Source: Pyrinomonadaceae bacterium (GTDB lineage Bacteria > Acidobacteriota > Blastocatellia > Pyrinomonadales > Pyrinomonadaceae). Taken from it: 64,000 nt of DNA. The stretch is from NCBI GenBank assembly GCA_030841085.1, contig JAVEDP010000020.1, positions 149,037 to 213,036 on the forward strand, in the 5' to 3' direction. The notes below the pieces were generated by a model. It had not been told where the DNA came from and searched no databases. It saw only the letters and a program-made list of their open reading frames with translations. The position numbers and the translations under genes are program-made. Of the stretch, positions 43,804 to 52,106 are shown piece after piece. Within the stretch, counting starts at the first letter, position 1. Each line of letters starts with the position of its first letter.

Positions 43804-44594
43804 CGTTGATAGGTCTCCATCACTTTGTTTAGAGTGTCGCGATTCCAACTATTCGGATTGAAAACATAAAGGCGCGACACCGGCGGCAGGTTTTTGACGT
43901 GTTCATCCGTAGAAATTCCGGCGCTCGAATCGCAACGCGTAGCCGTAAAGCCATCCCCGGCCAGCCGCGACAGGATTGCATTGCGGTCGAGCCCCATGCG
44001 AAACAGCATCGGCACTGCCTCGTCGATTGGCAGATCCGCCAGCCAGTCGTCACCCTGGCACCATGAACCGAGCGCAGTTATCGACAGCTTTGTCGTTGGC
44101 GGCATTCGCTTGCGAAGCTCGAATAATAACGTTCGATAAAACTGACGCTGGCTGGTGGTCGCATCGAAATCGACTTGAATCATCGATGTGTTTGCGATCG
44201 ACGAAAGTTTGGCAATCTCGGTGGCGGTCTCTTCTGCCTGCTCACTTGAGAGCGCGGGAGGTTTCTCAGTATCAATTTCAATTCTGGCGACTGGAATCAC
44301 AGTTGTGCCGGCCGGCATCGATAACGGCTGCAGTCGCGGTTTCGATAGCAGCCCCGCACCTCGCAGGAAAACTGTCTTGGCTAAATATGCGACAGCGATT
44401 TCTTGTGGATTGATAAAACTTAGATCTTCCGGTCGTTCCCAAGCCCAAAGAATCAGCGCCGGTTGGAGAGCTATAGGCGCTACTTTCGAAACGCCTGCGG
44501 AGTTGTTAGCGCGATGATGAAGGGCAACAGCGGACAGCGAAGCCGCGAGCAGCAATAGGAGAATCAGAAGATGGCGCGGGGGAACACTTTTCAT
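43800..44594 (-). CDS. DUF3142 domain protein, exported
   Basis: A 264-residue protein with an N-terminal signal or anchor (HLLILLLLLAASLSAVALH). It then has the DUF3142 features ILWAWERPEDLSFI (about 48), IQVDFDATTSQRQFY (about 138) and SITALGSWCQGDDWLADLP (about 168). The fold looks like a TIM-barrel glycosidase relative, with Asp residues on strand ends; activity unknown. The start is ATG 44594. Its stop overlaps the next start by four bases (ATGA), so both proteins should be made together. Confidence 0.78.
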   Translation of the reverse strand: MKSVPPRHLLILLLLLAASLSAVALHHRANNSAGVSKVAPIALQPALILWAWERPEDLSFINPQEIAVAYLAKTVFLRGAGLLSKPRLQPLSMPAGTTVIPVARIEIDTEKPPALSSEQAEETATEIAKLSSIANTSMIQVDFDATTSQRQFYRTLLFELRKRMPPTTKLSITALGSWCQGDDWLADLPIDEAVPMLFRMGLDRNAILSRLAGDGFTATRCDSSAGISTDEHVKNLPPVSRLYVFNPNSWNRDTLNKVMETYQR

Positions 44595-44671
44595 AAGGAG
44601 GTCGTGGAAAGTTTACCTCAGCTCCACTTAAGAATGTGCGGCAAAGTTCTGTCAAGGTACTTCCTCACTCA

Positions 44672-44776
44672 GTTTTCTGTGCGTCCTTTGTGTTCTCTGT
44701 GACTCTGTGGTGGACCATTCTTCGAGATTGCTCACTCCCCGAGACACGGAGGAACACCGAGGACGCACAGAGAAAT
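44672..44776. repeat. Inverted repeat, CTTTGTGTTCTCTGTG family
   Basis: TGTGCGTCCTTTGTGTTCTC and GGAACACCGAGGACGCACAG are complementary arms. The gap 44595-44901 holds this element and the promoter below, and no gene. Confidence 0.78.
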
Positions 44777-44826
44777 CAAACCTAATCACAACGGCGCGGT
44801 GCACACCATAGAGCGTCAATTCGGAT

Positions 44827-44856
44827 TTCAGAACTGAGGATTTAATTTGCTATACT
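44827..44856 (+). promoter_or_regulatory. Promoter of the ETF-quinone oxidoreductase gene
   Basis: TATACT at 44851-44856 (five of six consensus positions) is preceded at 18 bases by TTCAGA (44827-44832). Confidence 0.55.
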
Positions 44857-44901
44857 CCCGCGAACTGAATGGCTATTCATTTTTCTCGATAGGACTGTTC
44901 A

Positions 44902-46611
44902 TTGGAACGTGAAACTCTGGAAATGGATGTGGTGTTCGTTGGCGCCGGCCCCGCGAATCTTAGCGGCGCGCTGCATCTGGCGAAACTCATAAAAACCCAC
45001 AACGAGGATGTCGCAAGTGGCAAACGCACGGGCGCGGCGCTGGGCGAGATTGAAATCGGCGTGATCGAAAAAGGCGCGACTGTTGGTGCGCACATTTTGT
45101 CCGGCGCCGTCATGGATCCGCGCGCGTTGCGCGAGTTGATTCCGGATTTCGTCGAACAAGGCGCACCGTTGGAATCGCCGGTGAAGGAAGACTACTTCCT
45201 TTATCTGACAAAGAAGCACGCGCTTCGTTCACCGATTACGCCGCCGCCGCTCCGGAATCACGGCTACTACATTGTTTCGCTCAATCGTCTTACGGCCTGG
45301 CTGGGTGAGAAGTGTGAGGAAGCCGGGGTAAATATTTTTCCTGAGTTTCCCGGCGCAGACATTCTTTACGACGAGGACGATCGCGTCGTGGGCGTGCGCA
45401 CCGGCGACAAGGGCATCGACAAAGAAGGGAAGCGCAGACCAAACTTCGAGCCCGGTGTCGACCTGCGCGCCAAGGTCACAGTGCTCGGCGAGGGTCCGCG
45501 CGGTTCGTTGACCAAACAGTTAACTGCGCGCCTGAATCTTAATGCCGGCCGCGAACCGCAGGTTTACAGCATCGGCGTGAAGGAACTTTGGGAGTTGCCT
45601 GACGACAGATATCCCACCGGCCGAGTCACGCACACACTTGGCTTTCCTTCGGACGCGCATACCTATGGCGGCGGCTGGATCTATGGAATGCAGAACCGCA
45701 TCGTGAATCTCGGCTACGTGACCGGCTTGGATTACCAGGATCCGTTGCTCGATCCACACGCCGAATTTCAACGCTTCAAACAACATCCATTTGTCAGTCG
45801 GTTATTGGAAGGCGGCAAGATGATCCGCTACGGCGCGAAGACGATCGCTGCCGGCGGCTATTTTGCGATGCCGCAAATCTACGCCGACGGCGTGTTGCTC
45901 GTTGGCGACTGCGCCGGCTTTCTTAATTCCCAAAGATTGAAAGGCATTCATTCCGCGATTAAAAGCGGCATGTTGGCAGCACAGACTATTTTCGAATCGT
46001 TGTTAGCCGGTGACTATTCCGCAAAGCAGTTGCAACGGTACGAACAGCTCGTCAACGACAGTTGGATTATTCCGGAGCTGCGCAAGGTTAGAAACTTTCA
46101 TGCTGGTTTCAAGCACGGCCGCTGGCTGGGATTAGTGAACACCGGCCTGCAATTTATTACTGGCGGCCGCTCGTGGGGGCTTTTCGATCGTGCGAAAGCG
46201 GAAGCCGGCCACGAAACGATGAAGAAGCTTTCAGCTTACGGATATCGCGGCGACAATATCGAACAACGTTACGACGGCCTGCGCTTTGACGGTAAGATTG
46301 CCTTTAACAAGTTGACTGACGTTTACCATGCCGCCGTTGGCCACAGCGAAGATCAGCCGGCGCACCTTCATGTTCTCGATACCAACATCTGCGCGACGCG
46401 GTGCCGGGAAGAGTATGGAAATCCCTGCCAGCGGTTTTGCCCCGCCGCCGTTTACGAAATGGTTGATGACGGCACGGACGGGAAGCGCAAGCTGCAGATC
46501 AATTTCTCAAACTGCGTGCACTGCAAGACGTGCGACATCATGGATCCCTATCAGATTATTAACTGGGTAACCCCGGAAGGCGGTGGAGGCCCGGATTACA
46601 AGGGAATGTAA
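44902..46611 (+). CDS. Electron transfer flavoprotein-quinone oxidoreductase
   Basis: Passes electrons from reduced ETF (fatty-acid and amino-acid oxidation) to the membrane quinone pool. The 569-residue protein starts with the FAD-binding VVFVGAGPANLSGALHL. It carries the mid-protein membrane-binding region and GDCAGFLNSQRLKGIHSAI. It ends with a 4Fe-4S ferredoxin part: CATRCREEYGNPCQRFCP and NCVHCKTCDIMDPYQIINW. The TTG start at 44902 has AGGA at 44891-44894, and no upstream ATG fits. It feeds the same quinone pool that the b-type complex in this window oxidises. No ETF genes are adjacent. Confidence 0.94.
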   Translation: MERETLEMDVVFVGAGPANLSGALHLAKLIKTHNEDVASGKRTGAALGEIEIGVIEKGATVGAHILSGAVMDPRALRELIPDFVEQGAPLESPVKEDYFLYLTKKHALRSPITPPPLRNHGYYIVSLNRLTAWLGEKCEEAGVNIFPEFPGADILYDEDDRVVGVRTGDKGIDKEGKRRPNFEPGVDLRAKVTVLGEGPRGSLTKQLTARLNLNAGREPQVYSIGVKELWELPDDRYPTGRVTHTLGFPSDAHTYGGGWIYGMQNRIVNLGYVTGLDYQDPLLDPHAEFQRFKQHPFVSRLLEGGKMIRYGAKTIAAGGYFAMPQIYADGVLLVGDCAGFLNSQRLKGIHSAIKSGMLAAQTIFESLLAGDYSAKQLQRYEQLVNDSWIIPELRKVRNFHAGFKHGRWLGLVNTGLQFITGGRSWGLFDRAKAEAGHETMKKLSAYGYRGDNIEQRYDGLRFDGKIAFNKLTDVYHAAVGHSEDQPAHLHVLDTNICATRCREEYGNPCQRFCPAAVYEMVDDGTDGKRKLQINFSNCVHCKTCDIMDPYQIINWVTPEGGGGPDYKGM

Positions 46612-46641
46612 AGCTTTCCAGCTCTGAGCGAAAACGACAAG

Positions 46642-46878
46642 TTATTCTTTATCGCCGTCTGGGTCGGTCAAGGTAAAGTTGACCCGGCCTCGCATCACCT
46701 CTTCCAAGGCAATGCGCGTGTTTTTATGTTTGACCGTATCGATCTCGATGCGCGGCCGTGCACCTCTTTGCAATTGTTTACTTCGCTTGGCGGCGAGAAT
46801 AATCAGACGATACTTGGAATCAATTTCCGGCGCCTGCGTTTCTTCAGCTACTTCTTCAATCACTTCTTTGGTTGCCAT
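46642..46878 (-). CDS. rpoZ: RNA polymerase omega subunit
   Basis: A 78-residue protein with the omega-subunit core SKYRLIILAAKRSKQLQRGA and KHKNTRIALEEVMRGRV. It helps assemble core polymerase. It follows guanylate kinase on the same strand, the usual order yicC-gmk-rpoZ. The acidic N-terminal extension (EEVAEETQAPEI) is longer than in many omegas. Confidence 0.93.
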   Translation of the reverse strand: MATKEVIEEVAEETQAPEIDSKYRLIILAAKRSKQLQRGARPRIEIDTVKHKNTRIALEEVMRGRVNFTLTDPDGDKE

Positions 46879-46911
46879 TATTAATACTCATCCTCCTGCT
46901 CAAATAAGAAC

Positions 46912-47601
46912 CTAATTTGAATTGCCTTCTTCTTTTGCCATAAACGCTTCGACGACGTTTTTTACTTTCCGTTCCTGCCGGCTTAGGCGCGCCCTTTCAG
47001 CAAATACAATTGCGGCCAGTTGATTCGCCGCGAGTTCGGCATCATCGTTGATGATCACATATTGAAATGCGGAATAGTCCTTCAGCTCGACCGGCGCGTT
47101 GCGCAGTCGCACGTCCAATTCTTCCGGTGAATCGGTGCCGCGCGCGGTCAGTCGCGTTTTCAATACTTCAAACGATGGCGGCAGGATGAAGATACTGACC
47201 GAGTCGCTCATCAGTTGGCGCACGCTGGCCGCCCCCTGGACATCCACCTCGAGAATGATGTCGCGGCCTTCGGCGATTTCTTGTGCGACCTGTTTTCGCG
47301 CCGTGCCGTAGAGGTGGCAATGAACAGTTGCCGATTCCAAAAACTCATCAGCCGCGACCATTTCCTTAAAGTGCTCAGGCGTGACAAAGAAATACTCGCG
47401 CCCATTCACTTCACCGCTTCTCGGCGCTCTGGTTGTAAACGAAACAGAATAACTAAGGTTAGGCACCTTATTCAACACGCGCTGGATCAACGTGCCTTTG
47501 CCACCGCCGGAAGGTGAACTGACAACGAAGAGAATGCCACGGCCTTCGGTCGCCTCCGCGGGAAAGTTTTCCGCTTGGTTCTGATCTATTTCACTCAACA
47601 T
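46912..47601 (-). CDS. gmk: Guanylate kinase
   Basis: Phosphorylates GMP to GDP. A 229-residue protein with the P-loop SSPSGGGKGT (about 29-38), TTRAPRSGEVNGREYFFV (GMP site) and GRDIILEVDVQGAASVR. The N-terminus is extended by about 20 residues before the first strand. ATG 47601 overlaps the end of yicC by 11 bases. With rpoZ it forms the common yicC-gmk-rpoZ unit. Confidence 0.95.
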   Translation of the reverse strand: MLSEIDQNQAENFPAEATEGRGILFVVSSPSGGGKGTLIQRVLNKVPNLSYSVSFTTRAPRSGEVNGREYFFVTPEHFKEMVAADEFLESATVHCHLYGTARKQVAQEIAEGRDIILEVDVQGAASVRQLMSDSVSIFILPPSFEVLKTRLTARGTDSPEELDVRLRNAPVELKDYSAFQYVIINDDAELAANQLAAIVFAERARLSRQERKVKNVVEAFMAKEEGNSN

Positions 47602-48469
47602 TCTGGACCTGTTCGCGAAGTTTCTCGACTTCCGCCTTGATTGCCAGCGCCGATTCTTTCATTGAGAGATCGGTCGACTTGGACAAGGTCGTATTGGCTT
47701 CGCGGTTAAGCTCCTGCAAAAGGAAGTCGAGCATCTTGCCGGTTTCACTGCTGGAATTCAAAGCGTCGCGAAACTGGATCAGGTGACTGCGCAGACGGAC
47801 CATCTCTTCGCTGACGTCGCTGCGATCCGAAAGATATGCAACTTCCTGCGCCAGCCTGCCGTGATCAATCTCGACTAACTGGCCATTCCGCGAGAGCAGT
47901 TCTGAAATGCGTTTTTGCAAGCGCGCGCGATAGGCGTCAACCAAACCAGCCGCGGCGCTTTCGATCAGCGGCACTAGCGCCTCGATTTTGTCGATGCGTT
48001 CGGACATTTCCTGGCGCAGCGCTTCGCCCTCCTGCGCGCGCATCCGTTCGAGTTCGTCGAGCGCACCCGCCAATGCTTTTTCAAGACCAGCAGAGACGTC
48101 GTCGGAAAGACCGTCGCGCGACGGCTGTAACGCACCCGGCAAGCGCGCGATCAGATTGATGTCCAATTCGCCGGCGATACCAAACTCCGTTTGCATTTCG
48201 CGCAGCGCGTTAACGTAACCGGCGATTAACGGCCGGTTCAATTCATAGGCAGTTTGCGATGTCTTTTCCAAATTGATGGTCAAGTCAACGCGACCGCGCG
48301 AAAGGCGCGAACTAATCTGGCGCTTGATCGCAGGTTCCAGCGGAGCGAGCTCGCCTCCGAGGCGCAGGTGCACGTCGAGGAAACGATTGTTCACCGTCTT
48401 TACATCTACGGAAACAGAAAAAGTGTCACCTTCCGCTGAGCCGCGCCCGTATCCGGTCATTGATTTCAT
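47591..48469 (-). CDS. yicC: YicC/YloC family protein
   Basis: A 292-residue member of the YicC family, whose Escherichia coli member is reported to act as an RNA endonuclease. The family start MKSMTGYGRGSAEG and the C-terminal segment GKMLDFLLQELNREANTTLS with SALAIKAEVEKLREQVQNVE are present. It is the first gene of the yicC-gmk-rpoZ unit. The start is ATG 48469. No promoter is clear in the repeat-rich gap upstream. Confidence 0.93.
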   Translation of the reverse strand: MKSMTGYGRGSAEGDTFSVSVDVKTVNNRFLDVHLRLGGELAPLEPAIKRQISSRLSRGRVDLTINLEKTSQTAYELNRPLIAGYVNALREMQTEFGIAGELDINLIARLPGALQPSRDGLSDDVSAGLEKALAGALDELERMRAQEGEALRQEMSERIDKIEALVPLIESAAAGLVDAYRARLQKRISELLSRNGQLVEIDHGRLAQEVAYLSDRSDVSEEMVRLRSHLIQFRDALNSSSETGKMLDFLLQELNREANTTLSKSTDLSMKESALAIKAEVEKLREQVQNVE

Positions 48470-48485
48470 AATGTTTGTTTGGGTG

Positions 48486-48848
48486 TCAGTAGTCAGTAGT
48501 CCGTTGTCGATAGTCAGTTGTCAGTAGTCAGTCGCGAATTCAAGTTGGAAGTGCAAACGAATATCATTTGGCGCTGCGCCCCGGCGGGGCGAAATGTTTA
48601 TAGTCTGGTGATCCATTCTTGGCTCCTTAGCTCCGGAGGAGCGCAACCGCTTTTGCCAGGGCCGGGCTATTGCCCCGCCGCCAGGTTTCGCTCCTACCGG
48701 AGCGAGATCCTTTTTGGGGGAACGTTCGTAGCTATAAACATCTCGCTCCGCTGGAGCGAAAGCCAATTCTACTGTTGCACTTTCAACTTGAATTCGCGAC
48801 TGACAACTGACTGCGAACAACTGACAACGAATCAACTGACTACTAACC
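48486..48848. repeat. Large nested palindrome, 26-bp outer arms
   Basis: The outer words are CAGTTGTCAGTAGTCAGT-type at both ends. Next come long arms at 48531-48556 and 48775-48800, 25 of 26 bases complementary, starting GTCGCGAATTCAAGTTGGAA. Inside lie CTCCGGAGGAGCG (about 48633), CTCCTACCGGAGCGAG (about 48691) and CTCGCTCCGCTGGAGCGA (about 48743), plus the CGCCCCGGCGGGGCG hairpin (about 48578). No gene is present. Confidence 0.8.
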
Positions 48849-50645
48849 GCTGACCAACTCTTCCTCTTCATCAGCAAATTGAAGTTCATAGAGTTTGCGA
48901 TACTGTCCGCCACGCAGCAGCAATTCGGAATGAGTGCCGACCTCGGTGATGCGACCGCCTTCGACCACCACGATCGCATCGGCGCGCCGAACAGTTGAAA
49001 GACGATGCGCGATGACCATCGTGGTGCGGTTGCGCACCAAATTCCCGATGGCCTGCTGCACAAATCGTTCCGATTCAGCATCCAGCGCCGAAGTCGCCTC
49101 ATCCAGAATCAGCACGGGCGCATCAACTAATAAGGCACGCGCGATTGCCAGCCGTTGGCGTTGACCGCCGGAAAGAAAAATACCGCGCTCACCAACGATC
49201 GTTTCATATTTCTGCGGCAGCTCTTCAATAAAGTCATTCGCGAAAGCGATGCGCGCTGCCTCTTCAATTTCAGCCTGCGTCGCATCGGGTTTTCCGTACG
49301 CAATATTGTGGCGCACCGTGTCATTGAATAGCACTGTCTCCTGAGTGACCAGCGCAATCTGCGCGCGTAAGCTCGAAATGGTCGCGTCGCGAAGATCAGT
49401 ACCGTCCCAGAGCACCGCGCCCGAAACTGGGTCGTGGAAACGCGGCAGCAGCTTGGTCAGCGTGGATTTCCCGCCGCCGGATTCGCCAACCAGAGCAACC
49501 ATCGAACCGGCCGGTACGGTTAAGTTGATGTTGCGCAGAACGGGACGTGTTTCGTTCGCATAACCAAACGAAACGTCCTTGAGTTCGATCGCTTGGGTCA
49601 CTGGGGCAAGCACGACTGCGTTCGGCTTTTCCGGCAAATGCGCGTTTTCGTCCATCACTTCCCAAACATGCTGCGCCGCAGCCATCGCTTGTTCCATCGC
49701 GTTTTGCAGCCGCGAGAGTTTGCGCATTGGGTCGTAACTGCGGAAAAGGAAAAATATGAAAGCCAGAAACTGCGCCGCGTACATGCGACCCGAAACGATT
49801 TCCCGCTGGCCAAAATAAAGCAAAAACACGACGAAGATCATGCCAATCATTTCAATCGTCGGTGGGGCAAATCCCGAGATGCTTGCCGTTCGCAGGTTGG
49901 CGCGCACAATTCTTTTGGCAACGGTTGTAAAGCGTTCCGATTCGCGCGATTCTGAGCGATAAGCCTTAACGATCGTTTGATTAGACAACGCTTCCTGCGC
50001 AGTGTCAGTCAGTTGTTTGTTACCTTCGAGGCTTTCGCGTGAAAGATTGCGCAACGCGGTGCCGAAGCGCGCGGTTAGAACCGCAACGATAGGTGCGATT
50101 GTCAGAGAGCCGAGCGTCAACCGCCAACTGTAGTAGAAAGAAGCCCCGAGAAAAAAGAATAAGGTAAAACTCTCCCGCAGCATGTCGCGCAGTGTGCTGG
50201 ATACTGCCGCTTCAATAGCCGCCGCGCTCGATACCAACCTGGAGACGAGGTAGTTAGTGCGATGACGTTCAAAAAAACTGGCAGACTGGGCCAGCAAGTG
50301 GCTAAAGAGATCTTGTCGTAGTTTCAATACCGCCGACTGGCCGATGCGCGCCATCAGGTAAGTCGAAAAATATTCCGCAATGCCCTTCGTCAGAGTGAAC
50401 ACAAGGAGCAGAACAGAGATCATTTTCCAAGCGCCAAGACCCGACGGCGGAATGATTCGTTGGAGTCCAAAAAGGGTAGATGTACGCTGGCCGGCGCCCT
50501 GAGCAAACGCCTGATCAAAGATGGGGACAATCAGACCGCCAATCGCGGTTTCCAGCAAACCGACGACGAGCATCGCAATGGTCGCCAGTGTGAAGGTTCC
50601 CCAGTGAGGTTTTAAGTACCTGAGCAGTCTTCTAAGATCGCGCAT
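48843..50645 (-). CDS. msbA: MsbA-type ABC exporter (lipid A or multidrug flippase)
   Basis: A half-transporter of 600 residues. The N-terminal six helices (about 15-320) have ABC-type loops (RTNYLVSRLVSS, NQTIVKAYRSE). The ATPase has Walker A GESGGGKST (about 387), the signature LSGGQRQRLAIARAL and Walker B VLILDEATSALD. Length and the RYLKPHWGTFTLATIAMLVV start match MsbA, which flips lipid A core across the inner membrane as a dimer. Multidrug exporters look alike, so substrate is not certain. The stop lies at the edge of the large palindrome. Confidence 0.88.
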   Translation of the reverse strand: MRDLRRLLRYLKPHWGTFTLATIAMLVVGLLETAIGGLIVPIFDQAFAQGAGQRTSTLFGLQRIIPPSGLGAWKMISVLLLVFTLTKGIAEYFSTYLMARIGQSAVLKLRQDLFSHLLAQSASFFERHRTNYLVSRLVSSAAAIEAAVSSTLRDMLRESFTLFFFLGASFYYSWRLTLGSLTIAPIVAVLTARFGTALRNLSRESLEGNKQLTDTAQEALSNQTIVKAYRSESRESERFTTVAKRIVRANLRTASISGFAPPTIEMIGMIFVVFLLYFGQREIVSGRMYAAQFLAFIFFLFRSYDPMRKLSRLQNAMEQAMAAAQHVWEVMDENAHLPEKPNAVVLAPVTQAIELKDVSFGYANETRPVLRNINLTVPAGSMVALVGESGGGKSTLTKLLPRFHDPVSGAVLWDGTDLRDATISSLRAQIALVTQETVLFNDTVRHNIAYGKPDATQAEIEEAARIAFANDFIEELPQKYETIVGERGIFLSGGQRQRLAIARALLVDAPVLILDEATSALDAESERFVQQAIGNLVRNRTTMVIAHRLSTVRRADAIVVVEGGRITEVGTHSELLLRGGQYRKLYELQFADEEEELVSG

Positions 50646-50740
50646 TCTACTTCGGGAAAGTCTCTGGTTTAGTTAGTCACAAGGAAGGAAAGACGGCTGT
50701 AAAATTAAAGAGTAACTATACGTATCAGGCCGCAAAAGCG

Positions 50741-51388
50741 TCAAGGCAAAGTGATCTTGGGTAGTGTCCTATTTTCTTGTGTTGCTGAGGACTGAAGGCT
50801 TTGTACACGCTTCGCTTTCGTTTGCAAATGTGAACGAACAGAGATCGCCTTGACCGCGACGTCGAACAATGCGGAGACGTTGCCATAGTCCGGCCCCTCG
50901 TCGTCCCTCGGTGTTATTAGCCTTCGCAATTCCTCATCAAGTTGTAAGAGTAATTCGATAGCCTCAGGGTCTATGAGAAACGCGGACGTGTCGAGGATGG
51001 CATTGAGTTTTCCCTGCGCCTCCGGGAACGGTCTGTAATCAAATCTAAGCCTTGACGACTCAGAACGAGCACGATTTGCCTCAATGACTCTGAAGATGTA
51101 CTTGGAATCAATTTGCTCGGCATTGCAATAGCTCATAACAGTGGCTTCTCCGAAATAATACATCCGAAGTTTTCCCCATGCTTCGTAACCTTCTCCGATG
51201 CCTATGACTGCGAAAATGATCTGCTCAGCCAGTTTGAATAGCCGGGCTTCAAGCAGATTTTTCGCCGGTGCCCAGCGTCGATCTTCACGCCGCTTCAATA
51301 AGCGATCGACAAAGAAAACCGTAACCAGGATTCCGATGACTTCCGACAGTAAGTTAAGCGAAAAGTCTCTAAGTGATGCTGGAAGCAT
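50741..51388 (-). CDS. Hypothetical membrane-anchored protein
   Basis: A 215-residue protein starting at ATG 51388, directly downstream of a transposase remnant. An N-terminal helix (about 13-28, LLSEVIGILVTVFFVDRLLK) is followed by a charged helical cytoplasmic domain with acidic loops and no motif I recognise. The codon choice and base composition are AT-richer than in the neighbours, which fits transfer with the adjacent island. Function unknown. Confidence 0.6.
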   Translation of the reverse strand: MLPASLRDFSLNLLSEVIGILVTVFFVDRLLKRREDRRWAPAKNLLEARLFKLAEQIIFAVIGIGEGYEAWGKLRMYYFGEATVMSYCNAEQIDSKYIFRVIEANRARSESSRLRFDYRPFPEAQGKLNAILDTSAFLIDPEAIELLLQLDEELRRLITPRDDEGPDYGNVSALFDVAVKAISVRSHLQTKAKRVQSLQSSATQENRTLPKITLP

Positions 51389-51397
51389 GTTTCTAGT

Positions 51398-51600
51398 CTA
51401 TACGTTCGTTACTGCCATTAGTAAATCTTTCAAAGTCCAAACATGCTTTGTAATTCCTGCCGTTATTGCAGGGGTACATCTTAGGCTTTTGTGAATCCGG
51501 CAGAAGTTATGGTAAGCGAAGTACAGAGCCAAGGCCGCGTGATGCTTCTTGCATCTTTCTGCGACTAGCCTGCCAGTTACAAACCTTGCCGAATAATTTG
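51398..51600 (-). pseudogene. IS1-type transposase C-terminal remnant (copy A)
   Basis: Reading the minus strand up to TAG 51400-51398 gives FAYHNFCRIHKSLRCTPAI and then GITKHVWTLKDLL. This is the characteristic C-terminus of IS1-type (IS1 family) transposases, which I know as YNFVRIHKTLRVTPAMAAG-like. Further residues upstream (ARFVTGRLVAERCKKHHAAL) still resemble the family, but no start or catalytic region remains. It is therefore an inactive fragment. A second, shorter copy in the same orientation lies at 53576-53692. Confidence 0.75.
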
Positions 51601-51730
51601 CATCGGATTATAACCTGATTAGCTTTAGTGCGGACTGCTGAATGTATCCGTGGGTTGCTGGGTGAGGACAGTGACCGCGCTCAGATAGGGCGTTGCCGCT
51701 GTAAGAGACGGCAACGCCCTTCTCCTTTTG
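51586..51730 (+). ncRNA. Candidate small RNA with own promoter and terminator
   Basis: TTGCCG (51586-51591), a 17-base spacer and TATAAC (51609-51614) form a good promoter. The predicted transcript begins near 51621. It can fold GCGGACTG (about 51632) with a CAGTGACCGC segment (about 51669). It ends in a strong terminator, GGGCGTTGCCG (51688-51698) with CGGCAACGCCC (51709-51719), followed by TTCTCCTTTT. Only a 7-codon frame (MYPWVAG) is inside. The -35 overlaps the transposase remnant, so this could be a leftover of the element. Confidence 0.45.
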
Positions 51731-51791
51731 GACACACTCCCACTCGACCGCCAAGAGCGCAGTTTTCCGTCGTTCGACTAACTGGTAATAC

Positions 51792-51962
51792 TTAGCCGAC
51801 CGCTAGACTAATGATCGTGAGTAACGCCGCAACAACGGCGCTTGATTGTGTCTCGCTCGGAGCGGGAGCGGGCGCAGCCGCGCCGCACGTTGGCATATCA
51901 CCGGCCAGTACGGAGCCTGACAAAACGCACGTCAACGCGATTGCCAATAAGAGTCGCTTCAT
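51792..51962 (-). CDS. Small exported peptide precursor (56 residues)
   Basis: A short gene missed by length cut-offs. AAGGAG lies 7 bases upstream of ATG 51962, and TAA ends it at 51792. MKRLLLAIALTCVLSGSVLA is a complete signal peptide with a likely cut after residue 20. The remaining 36 residues begin GDMPTCGAAAPAPAPSETQS and end in a hydrophobic helix (SAVVAALLTIISLAVG). It is divergent, across 144 bases, from a TPR/Fis-type regulator. The peptide could be a signal, a toxin-like small protein or a membrane sensor; a signalling role is inferred from the neighbour. Confidence 0.75.
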   Translation of the reverse strand: MKRLLLAIALTCVLSGSVLAGDMPTCGAAAPAPAPSETQSSAVVAALLTIISLAVG

Positions 51963-52106
51963 TTGATGTTCTCCTTTTTGAGGTTAAGGCATGCAAAAAT
52001 CTTTACATGAAAATCAGTAGAACAAGAAGAAACAGTTGTTGCAAGGATGCTTACCTACGACTAATATCCCGTTCGCAGTCTCAGACTTACTCACGCTCAA
52101 GCAGTC

